Assembly: GCA_025267735.1 (NCBI GenBank)
Contig: CM046299.1
Span: 33,184,887-33,248,886 of the forward strand
Length of the DNA stretch: 64,000 nt
Direction: 5' to 3'
DNA from: Mactra quadrangularis
Taxonomy: Eukaryota; Mollusca; Bivalvia; Venerida; Mactridae
A program made the translations under genes and the position numbers. Below are positions 25,101 through 37,100 of this stretch, piece by piece. The notes below the pieces were generated by a model. That model was not told where the DNA came from. It made no database searches and saw only the letters and a list, made by a program, of their open reading frames with translations. Numbering within the stretch: position 1 is the stretch's first letter; every line of letters starts with the position of its first letter.

Positions 25101-28100
25101 CGAAATTTAAGTCAAATTAACGTTTTGCACTTGCAATTTATTCACAATTAAAATTACTCTAAGAATGTCTATTTCCTATAAATATTTGCTTAAAATTCCG
25201 TACAAAATTATACATATTCATTCCAAATTATAATCAAACTCTATAACTTAAAATCGCTCAAGTAAACTTTTAATGTGACACTTTGAAGACGACAACGTCA
25301 TATCGCCGTATATTAAACACCCGGTAAGAGTATTAGTCATATCAAAAATGGCGGGTGTAATAACAATTGGATAAGTCACGTCGGTAAATATTTGTTTATT
25401 TCGAGTAATAATGAATTTAAACAAGTTTTTCGACGTTTTAAAGTTGAAACATACGCATGTTATTTGACTTCCGTAACTCTAGCCAACCCTGGCAGGGTTG
25501 TCTACAGTTACGGAACTTCCGTAACTCTAGAACCTGGGCCTAGAGTTACGGTACCGTAACTCTAGCCACTGCCTTATTTGTAACGTTGACGTCGTGTTTT
25601 AGATATGCACAGAACGGTGCGCACAAAAACTACCAAAATCGTCCTTAATGTATTGACATAAGTATCATAATATAATACAATCATTTAATATTGTTTATAA
25701 CTATCGAATGATGTAATTATGCTACGCATATAACAGGCATTGTCAAAAACATCGTAGGCCCTTTTTACTCCAACAAGTAATCTTTGCAGTTGTCACGGTC
25801 TGAGTTGTCTACGGGTTGAGTTGTCCCGTCTCCATTGCAAAATTTGTATGTCCTGAGAGTAACCTCCCTTTCCTGAAGAGTTTCTAGAACGACAACACAA
25901 GCCAGCGTTGTATTACATTTCAATGAGGTGTTAATGAGTTTCACGCTTGAACTACGCCTCTTTGTCTATGTTGAAAATTGTTGAAGCGTGAAAAGAGTAA
26001 TCTTATACTTTCTTGTTACCATTGGAACGATGTCTTAGGACATCGTTCCAAAAATGTCAACAAATGTTTCGAGTTATTTCTAGGAAATTTTACTGAAAGA
26101 ACTATGGATTTTTGGATAAAAAGGGTTAAACTATATCAATTAAATGCATATACCTACCCAAATCGATGGCATATTGTTGAACAATGTTTCTTTTGTCAGT
26201 GTTAAATAAAGTGGGTCACACTTGCTTACATATAGTACTGTAGACGCCGCTTTTCCACATGCCGCGAGTTTAGTGATACCGCGAGATTCGTGGCCTCGAG
26301 TATACTGGGGAGGTCCTGGTTCATCACCTCTAGGCCTAGGATTAGTAGAAAAAAATAAAAATAATGAACACTTGGGATTTTGAAACGGATTATTTTAGAA
26401 TTGGTATTCAAGCATATTTACACATATTAAGGTCACGAATACGACGGCCAGCTGTTCCTGCTATATGTTTCCTGGACTCTTCTATCACCAGTACTAACTT
26501 ACCCTATCACGAGGCCGACAACTCATGTTTAGGGAATGACTATGACCTACCGCGACCGGACTCAAACCCGGAATCTCCGGATTCAAAGTCAGACATGCTA
26601 ACCACTACCCCACGGCGGCGGCACATCCCACTCTAACGGCCCGTAACGAAGGAAGGACCCCATAGTATGTAAACATTGAATAGTTGATATTTTATAATTT
26701 ATGTAATACATACATGCCATGGACAATTTTCTTAAATTTTCCATGATAAGTATTTATAGACCTTAGCAGAATGAACCATACAGTTCTTGAGTAGAAACAG
26801 AATTTTATGTGACAATACAGAATGATATTGAGATTTTGTTATTTGCATTAATTTGAAAACTCAACACAAATAGTGGAGTCAACAAGTAAAAAATTGCTGC
26901 TGCGAAATGCAGCAAAGTGATTGTCACGGCAAACAAAAAAAGAATTATTAAGTATAATCTAAAGGTTACTCAAAAAAGCATTATATTGAATTGTCATGTG
27001 AAGGTTTTTCAGTAATAAAATGGTATCTTGTTATAAAACGTTTTCCTGTTCATATGTAACATTCTCGTTCCCAGAGCCTAGTAAGATTCTCTAGGTAGAT
27101 CGAGAATCTTGATAACCTTGGGGTACGAGAATGGTCTGGATCTAGACACCATCTTTATGCCGACAGGATGTTTGGTTTCAGTTGGATTTATTTCCAGTAA
27201 TTCATATTTGTATGTCGCTTAAAAAGATCGGCAAAAGGGAAAACATAGTCTTTCAGAACTGAAGTTATTTACATGACTTATCGCGTCTGTTCAGTCAAGT
27301 GCTCCTTACATGCGGATCTGTCCTTACCAATCCGTGTGACTTTTGGTTCCCAAAAGTGATCTGTATAATAAGGGGCGATCGTTGGTCTCCGGGCAAATTG
27401 AAAATCAAAGTACATAAAAAGAGGCCTTTTAACCGCAACAGCTACTTCCCAAGGACAAAACATGACGTAACCGGTTTAAGACGTTTGCGTAACTTTTTAG
27501 GCGTGTCACAATATTAGATAGTTCGTCCACAGATAAGCCCATACCGAACTGTCCAGAAGCAGTAGGATGTAGATTTGCTTTACAAAATATTTTATCTCTT
27601 TATACTGCCAACCCTTCTCTCGAGTGTTACAGGCAGGATTAAGTGCACGTTGGAAAGAGATAAATAAAGAAAAAGTTAAAAGATCCTGACAAATAGTTTT
27701 GGCAGGAACAGTGAGTAACAGATATCAACCAATTTGCAGGCCAGGATTTTGAATTATACAAAAGCATAAATGTCATTAATCGATATTTTGTTCGATACGG
27801 ACGCGATAGATCCGATATATCTATAGAACCTACAATACCAGTATTCGATATATATCGTATACTTGGGTAAAGCCCTTGTACTAGGTAATACCTTACGCTC
27901 CCCTCGCAGCTCAGTGAACACATTACATTCATTCGCTGCTTTAAAACGTGTTGAATTACAAGTATAAGCATTTCCAAAAATGCTTGAACCGCCGTTTAGC
28001 CGTGTATACTTCTTAGAGTAAAAACATTCAAGCAATATGCGCCAGCGTCTTATACCGTCTCAAGTATATTTATTTTAGAATACAATAATTAGCGTGCCCA

Positions 28101-31100
28101 GCAGCGTGTTCAGTTACCTTGAACATTCCGTAACGGTAGAATAGGAACAACTTAACCAATTGACAGCTCAACCCGAGGCAACTCAATATCATACCAACGG
28201 ATTGAGTTGTCCCAACTTTGTGTTGAGTATTGCACAAGTTGAGTTGGCTTCGGGTTGAGTTCTCCCGTATCCGTAACGTTAGCTAACAGTAGTTACTGAA
28301 TACGGGGCTGGTAAAGATATGTAAAACCAGTGAGTCTATTTATAGACTACCAGGAATTAGCGCGCCCTATGTAAAACCATTGATTTAGATTCGCCCCGAA
28401 GAAGGGAAGTTAGGTTTGCATTTTTTCAACAAATGCGAGTTTTGAAAGAATAAAACATGTTACATATAGTTAAGCATTTTTCTTGGTCTTATATTGCAAC
28501 TGTCTATTAACTGGCACACGTTTATATATTGATATAGGTATTTTCGGTAATTAATTTAAGCAGGTAACCCAACAAAACATGGTTTCGTCGAGCCCATTCA
28601 CGCACCCCTAATTTGACTTTCCGACGTCCATTTTTTTCATAATGTGACCCCAATTGCATCGTTTTGATTGGCTTTAGGCAACCGGTGTTGACTACAAATA
28701 GCACAAATCTTGACAATTGTCTATATCGCCGGTCCAACGCCCGGCGATAATGATATTGACCTTTACTATGAACCTTTAAACAACGCCTTATATGGTATTA
28801 TCATACTAGAGACGAATGCAACCTCGTATTACGTCATATATCGTGGCCATTTTATACACTTTGTATTTAAGTTCAATAAGTTGCTCTATGTTTATAGGTT
28901 AAAGATCAGAGATGCACGTTTTAAAAAATCAATGGTTACTTTCTTTTTTGTTAATTTTGCGTTATCTAACTAATGCAAAACTGTCCAACATCTTTGAATT
29001 TCGACATTTTCGACGTAGTATTTTAGCAGAGGTAGAAAGTCAACGAGTGAATCTTTCGAACCGGTGCATTGGAGAGTAGTCATACCTTTACTTGTTACGG
29101 AAGAATTTTGTTGCCGGATACACGAAAGGGTTTAACATGTATCTCAATTCCGAAAAGATGCGCCTAAATACAAAAGGCAAGCTATTTCGAATAGAAATCA
29201 TATATTTTTTTTAAAATAACATGCCAGAAAATATAGAAAATAAGAAATGTAAGGACATTTTCACACGTGAAAAAAATTACTCAGACACGAGAAAACATAA
29301 TCCGTTCGAACAAATTAAAAACCGGCGAGCTTTTCACCTAGGTGTAAATGTCCGTCATTTTAACTCTCTTAAAATTACCTGGTCCGCTGCAGTGAAACCT
29401 CAGGTCAATAGTCCGTCAATATAGTACGAAACTCTTCATAATTAAAAAAGTCCGCAAAAAAATCTTACATCTGCTCGATCTATAACCTGGTCCGTAACTC
29501 TTACGCTCTTTAAATTAACTGGTCCGCTACAGTTAATTATAGTTTGAAAAGATTGTCAATAGAACTCAGTAAAAGTCAATGTTACACGATTAGGCTTCTT
29601 TATTTATACAGTCCGCTAAAAAGGACAAAAATGTATATTATTAAAATATTACATTTGAATTCTATCAAATTTGTTTTCAAATGATAAAGTCTCTAACAGT
29701 TGAAATATGTAATATTTACAACAATATGTAATGAAGCAGTCGACGATTCTTTTTATAGTTGAAATCTGCAAACTTTTTCCTTAAAAAATAATTTCGATAT
29801 TGGTATTTATATATTTACATTTGAATAAATATCAAATGTAATTTCCCAAAACTCTATCAATCTTATCTTTTCAAATAAAATATTGGCAAATTTCTACTAT
29901 ATCTACTATACACACATTATGATACGCATATTTGTTATACTGTATCCGTATACTAAACTGGTCCGCTGGTCCGTAGTCCGTTGGTCCGGAAAATATACCC
30001 TACTCCTTTTCATGTGAGTCGAAAGGATTTGCGGAAATGTGTTAGTTTAAACAATATTTATTTATCAAATAAGTACATACACAATAGTATAAACATGAAA
30101 AAAATTGAGGATTGAAGAGATAGCATAGCTAATTTTGAACTTCTCTCCTCAGACATTTTTAAGGAAAGAGATACTTGTGGGTTTAAAACCACTTTTTCGA
30201 TCTTAATACCACACGTTTCCCTTTAAAATACAAAATTATTTGTACCGGTTGTAACTCGTAATATTGTATTAATATATATAGAAAACAAGAAAAAAATACA
30301 TACAAACAAAAACTGGAATACAGAAAGAAAAGAAACATCATGACATGAGAATAGGAAGATAAGTGCTAAGAGAGTACAGTAAATGAGAAAAGACGAGAAA
30401 TGTATACAGGTCGGTCAGCTATAGGTGTGATATATATCACGAGTGGCCAAAAGAAATTAGTCAAATCGTTTTGATTGTTTGATATAACTGTGTACATGCC
30501 TAAACAGTTCAATATTTGTCGTCAAATCAAAAGCTTGATCCCCGTTTAAGAGTTGGTGCACTGTTACTGGTATAACATTTTGTATGTTTTCAAAAAGTAC
30601 TAGTCGTTGTTGTTGAAATAACGGACATTCTAGAAAGTAATGCTCGGTAGTTTCTATTTTGCGGCATGGACAGTAATGGTTATTTATAATGTTTTTAGAG
30701 AAAAGATGTTCTCGAAGATTACTACAGTGTGTTCTCACCAACATAAAAGTATTTCGGAACTGATTGTATTTGATTTAAGGTAGCCAAACCACGTTTAAAG
30801 GACGAGAGGGATTGTGGCTCTCTTAGTTCATTTGGAAGAGCGTTCCATGCTGCTATTGTTGCTGGTATGAACGATTTCGCATAGAGATTATTATTACAGA
30901 AAACGTTACGAGTTTGTGAAGCATTTCTCAAGTTGTAAGCAGATGTTTCGGATATCGTATTACGGATTAAGTACTGAGGAGCGAGCCCGTGCTTTATTTT
31001 AAAAAAATGTATAAGTCTATGATTTTCTCGTCGCTGTTTTAGTGGAATAAAGCCAGTTTTATGGTAAAGTTTATCGATTGAGACTAATTTAGTTGTGCCA

Positions 31101-34100
31101 GATATGATTCTCAGAGCTTCTAGTTGGACGTTTTCAAGCAAAGTTTCGTCTTGCGATACAAGATTTGACCATATAACATCACCATATTCAAGCACGGGTC
31201 TAATAAATGATAAGTACATAATTTCTAGTGACTTACGATCTAATATGAATTTTAATGACCTCATGGCATTTACTCGCTTCCATGCTTTATCTGTTATATT
31301 TAGAATATGTTGATGCCATGTGCCATCTGAAGCTTGTGTTAGTCCAAGATGTTTATGTGTCGTTACTTCATTGATATTTGTATCATTCATTAGCACAGGG
31401 GGATGTAAAGGTTTATTATGTTTTCTTGATATGATAAGTGATTCTGTTTTTTGAGGATTAAAAGTAACAAGCCATTTTTCTGCCCAGTTAGAAATTGTTT
31501 GAATGTCTGAGTTAAGAGCTATTGAGGCATTGATTGGATCATCTACAACAACGTAAAGACTGGTATCGTCAGCAAATAGACGTATGGAAGATTGTATATT
31601 GTCAACAATGTCATTTATATATATTATAAATAATAATGGCCCCAGTATTGACCCTTGAGGGACACCAGCCTTTAAACGGAGAGGTGTGGATGATTTGATA
31701 TTTACAACAACTTGTTGGAACCTGTCTGTTAAATAATTTTCAAACCAAAGAATGAGTGATCCAGATACACCTTTAAATTTTAGTTTGTGTATGAGACCTT
31801 TATGCCAGACTCGATCGAAAGCTTTGGAAATATCACAGAAAATGGTTCTCACTTCTTTCCCCTGATCCAGCGCTTCACAAAAAGTATGATATAATGCAGT
31901 TAGTTGGTTCACAGTGGAGTAATTTTTTACAAAACCTGATTGTAGAGAAGTTATTAAATTGTTTGAGACAAGGAAATTGAAGATATATTTATGAACTCTA
32001 TTTTTTCGAAACATTTGCTTACTACAGAAAGAAGAGATATAGGACGGTAATTACTGACTTCACTGGCATCATTTTTCTTAAAAATTGCACATACATTTGC
32101 TATTTTCCTTTGAGATGGCATTTGGCTGATAGAGAGAGAATAGTTAAATAATTTGCATAGTGGTTGACTAATTTCTACATGCAATTCTTTTAGGACTCTA
32201 CTAGTGATGTTGTCTGGCCCACAAGCTTTCCTAACAGGTAACGATTTTAAGACTGAGGACACATCTTCATATGTTATAAGGATGGAGGATAATTGGGTAG
32301 ATGCCAGATTGGAATGAATGTCTGGAAGAACCATGTTGTTATCATTTAGAAGAGTTTGTGACTGAAAATAATGATTAAGTAGGTTTGCTTTATCAACGTC
32401 GTCTGAGACATATGTATTAGTTGTGGTGTCTTTTAGAGGTGGTATAAGTGATTGTTTGTTGTTTTTTGTAGTAAATTGTTTCAGGATTTTCCAAACATTT
32501 TGAGTTTTTGTGCTAGAGATGCAAAGTGTTGATCTTTTGACTTTCGTATTTCTGAGAGTACACTATTTCTAATAATTCTATAAGTAGCCCAGTCACCTTC
32601 TCGTTGTGATTTCTTAGCTTTATCATATGCTCGCTTTCGTTTTCTGATTAATTTTCTGGTGTTGTTGAGTATCCATTGTGGCTGTGCTTTTCTTATTGTT
32701 ACTACTTTATTTGGTATTGTTTGTTTACATAAGGATTCTAGTTTCGAAGTAAAGTTTGCAGCATATTCGTTTATGTTATCACATTCTATTGAGGTCCAAT
32801 CAAAGTCTCGTGTTAGCTGTCGCAGTTGCTCATAATCGCCTTGTTCGAATTTCCAAATTAGTCTCTTAAAAGATTTGTTTGCAGGTTTAGATATATTAAG
32901 AAAACAAAAAACAGGACAATGATATCTGACATTTTGATCAAGAAATGGTTCACCTACTCCTGAGAACGAGACAATATTTCTGTTAGACGTATATAATAAG
33001 TTTTCTACACATCACTATTTTCTACGTAATGACATCTTGTTCGTGTTATTTTCCACGCTCGAACTTAATATATATCTTTAAACCATCGGAACGTACCTAG
33101 CAGGTCAAGGGTCCCGTTGAACCCCTAAAAGATACTATATTTATGCCATAAATGAAATTTATGAACAAGAAAGTCAGTGTTTAAACCTATTAAAAAGTTT
33201 CTATACATCATGATTTTTAACTCAAATGACATCCAGTTGATGTTTTCTTGTACCAACTTTATATCTAACCAAACAATGGAACGGAACACATCAATCAAGT
33301 CAAGGAAATCCATGAATAGCTCACTATGTCTTTTCAAATGTTATCAATGAGCATTTTACACCAATATAGTCTAGGTTTAATATCATTGAAAAGTTTTCTA
33401 CACACCACGTTTTTCTCCTTAATGACATCCAATTCGTGTTATTTTCCACGCTCGAACTTAATACATCTACAAGGCAACGGAACACACACAGTAAGTAAAA
33501 AAACTGTTAATCATCTAAGGTATGCTTTATAGATGTTATAAATGCACATCTATCTCCAAGACAGTCATTGTTTAAACATATTTATAAGTTTTCTAGACAT
33601 CATGGTTTTTTTACATAAATGACATCCAGTTCGTGTTGTTATCTTTCTTCCTCCAACGTTATATATCTACAAAGATGATGAAGATTCTGTGAAATTAGTT
33701 GGTTCATTAATAAGCTGATTTAGACCATACTGAGTGGATATTCTAGTAATTTTAGAAAGCATGCTTTGCTTTTGTATATCTAAGTTGAAATCTCCAGTAA
33801 TAATAATATCGGATATGCCAGTATCAAAGGCCAAGCCTATTGATGCTTCGATATCATTAAGCACTTCATTATTGGAATTGGGGGGTCTGTAAAATGTTCC
33901 AATGAGAATTTTTCTGTTTTTAATGACAACTTCAATCCAAATACATTCAGTGCTTCTAATTTCTAGGTCTTTTCTACGAAAAGATGCAACATTACTGGAA
34001 ACATACACTAGAATTCCCCCATATCTATCTTGTCTGTCTTTCCGAAAGGGAGTAGAGAAATTTTCTATATATAAGTCATTGTCAGAAGTTTCTGGACCTA

Positions 34101-37100
34101 GCCAAGTTTCAGTAAAAGACAGAATGTCGAACTCACAGTACTCAGTACTAAGAATATCCTTTTTAGGTTTGAAACTGGCTACATTGTAATGTACAATAGA
34201 AATATTACGAAATATATGATCGCATGATTCATTAATTGGACCAGGATTTGGATGAAAGTCGCCACATTGCAATAAAATAATTGATAACCAGGTGAGTAGT
34301 TCGAATGAATTTAGGCGTTTAAGTCCTTTATGTGAGTATTGAACATTGCAGAAAAGGCCAACTCGCAAGCGATATGTCGCTAAGTCAACATTCATGTCAC
34401 ACCTAAGGTGTGAGATAAGGTAAGTGCACACCTATAGCAGAACCGACCTGTTAATTGTACAGAATAGTGAAGAGGGAGTGAAAGAAAGAAGAATAGTGTG
34501 GATTTGGTATTGCTTATCGCTTTCATGATAATTGTGAATGTGTTGGTCTAGTGGTGTGTGTATATAATAAGTGAGTGAGACTTTATTTAAAAGGGATTGT
34601 TTTGGTCAATATTGGTCTTCATAATTGGCATAGTTCATAATGTTAGAGCTATTTGATGATCTATATTTACTAGTGTGTAGTAAAAATGAATATTTGAATG
34701 TTTAATAATGTTTCAGTTGAATACAAGTATATGGAACATTGTTTATGTTATTGTAGGGTTGTGAGCTATTCAGAGAAGTTGTTTGACGTTGCTGCTCATA
34801 CGTGTGTGCAGTGATAGTAATTGCTTTAAATGAGATACAGGTAGAGAACAGAGATAGAGAAATACAATAAGATAAGCTGAGGGTACACCATATAATTGAT
34901 AGAACTAAGTAACAAATCTGGAAGTGTCTGTGTCAAACAGATACACATGTATGGCAAATACTATAATATAATAATACTAAGTACCAAGACACTAAGTTTA
35001 GAACAAGTTAATATGGTCATTTTAATACATACGTATAATAATAATTGGCACCAAGCCTATGGCAAGTTACAAAATTTGGAAGTACCTGGCTCATACAAAT
35101 ATACTTAAAACCAATATTTTAAGCCTATGTCAAGTTATAAAGTTTGTAAGTCACTGCCCAAGGCCTGGGTTATACCAGTACTTGCATATAGTAATTATTA
35201 GTATCGAAACATTTAATATTTAGCAAATTGCAAAATATGTAAGTTCTTGGGTCATATAAACACATACGAACAATAATAGTTATTACTAGGGCTGCAACGA
35301 TTCGATTCGATACATCGAAACTCGGTTGCGAGGGTGCCGATTCGATTTCGATTCGGGACCTGCGAGTTTCGATTCGATACTGACTTTTAAACATGTCTAC
35401 GTAAGTTATAACGATAAAAGCAAAGGCGCACATAAAAGACAAAGTACGTTGTCAGTGAAACTGGGTTTAACTTTGTTACATTTCTCAAAGTTTCCATTAC
35501 GATTTAAGTAGCATGGAAACTCTGTTCCAATATTTATTCATGCCCCCATTGCAACGCAAATTGGGTTGGTGTGATTGAATTTTACCTGTCAAGTTTTGAT
35601 GTTAGTTAATTCAAATTTAAATATATTTCCCAACAAAGCGTAGATTTATGTTAAATGTACAGTAGTATATCAATAACTGCATCTTTCTACAATTTATGAT
35701 CCGTGCTGTCTATACGTTTTTTGTGGAAATTACAATTATAATACATTTTCGCGAACTTTACGTTCGTACCCAATCCATTTCGTACTTGAAAAAAGCAAAT
35801 GTGAATTTAGCAGATTTTCGAGTTTCGTGTTATCAAATTTCAGTAACACTTTTAGTTAATCCATATTATTTAGTTTTAAGCTCAAATAAATGTATAAATG
35901 CATATTTGAATTAAATTATATAAATATATGAATCGAATCGAAAAAAATCGAATCGAAAGAAAATGTATCGAATCGCATCGAATCGACTTTCCGGTGAATC
36001 GTTGCAGCACTAGTTATTACCAAACACAAAACAGAGCGCAAGTATCAAAGTTTGGAAGTCAAAATACGAAGTTTATAACAAGCTACCAAGTTTCATGTCA
36101 CTAGGCATAGCCCTAAATACACAGTTAGGAAGTTTCTGGGTTATATAAACACATATGAACAACAAACCTAGTACCAAAACATTAAGATTAGGACAAGTTA
36201 CAAGTTTGAAAATCAAAACATCAAGCTATTGGCCTGTTTACAAGTTTTTGTGGTTCCTGGGTCCTACAGACACAGATGTACAATAATACTTAGTATCAAA
36301 ACACTAAGATTAACACAAGTTTCAATTTTGGAAATCAGAACACTAAGCTTAGGGCCAGTTTCCAAGTTTTTGTGATTCCTGGTTCATACAGACACATAGG
36401 TACAATAATACTTGGTACTAGAGGAATAAAGCTAGGACAAGTAACAAGGTTTGAATCAAGCGCTTAGCATAAAAACTGTTGCTAAGTTGGAAGTCATAAC
36501 ACTATGCCAAGAGATACAAAGTTATGAGGGCCCTTCGTCTTAAAAATACATGTATGCAAATATTCTTGTAACCAAATTGATAATATTTAAATACATAGGT
36601 ACAGTAGAACCCTGCAACAACAGAGCTTAGAACAAGTTACAGAGTTGAAAATAAAAAAAACACTATGCATAGCTCAGGTTCCAAAGATTTATAGTCTCTG
36701 GGACCGTTAGATGTTTGTGTACAATATGCTTATACTAATACAAATGTAAAATCATATTTTGTACCAAAAAGCACATTTATAGAAATACAAAGATACAATA
36801 AAATCTTGTAAGAAAACATAGCTTAGAACTAGTTACAAAGTTAGAGTCCAAAAGCTAAGCATAGATCAAGTTACAAAATTTAGAGGTCCATATGTCATGT
36901 AAATACATGTGGGCAATTATTCTCAGTACCAAAATCACTTGTATTTAAATACATAGGTACAGCAGAACTTTGTAACAAAACACAGAGCTTAGAACAGGTT
37001 ACAGGTTTTGAAATAAAAACACGAAGCATGGACCAAGTTACTAAGATTTGTAGTCTCTGGGTCAGTTAGATGTTTGTGTACAATATTGTTATACTAATAC

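Larger units (their letters stand above)
30040..34431 (-). pseudogene. CR1-like LINE, near full length, minus strand
   Basis: Minus-strand order: a hydrophobic N-terminus with a 2A-like DFHPNPGP; an APE-type endonuclease (34240-33673: HYNVASFKPKK, FTETWLG, YRPPNS, IITGDFNLDI); the insertion 33000-33672; the rest of the endonuclease from NRNIVSFSGVGEPFLDQNVR and a linker (32999-32335); RT (32334-30722: ACGPDNITSRVLKE, NYRPISLLSVVSK, SKAFDRVWHKG, GVPQGSILGPLLF, FADDTSLY); and a cysteine-rich C-terminus (CPCRKIETTEHYFLECPLF, to 30457). The 3' UTR runs to an AATAAATATT near 30060. There are two frameshifts: in an A6 run near 32005, and near 30735 in a T4 run. The RT active-site aspartates are present, so this is a fairly young copy. 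It lies antisense in intron 9. Confidence 0.92.

Noticed and set aside
27639..28035. Overlapping minus-strand ORFs of 112 and 93 aa
   Set aside because: Different frames of the same stretch, no motif, no codon signal.
30040..34431. Host gene interpretation of the long minus-strand ORFs
   Set aside because: Endonuclease plus RT with FADD and the C-terminal knuckle is diagnostic of a LINE.
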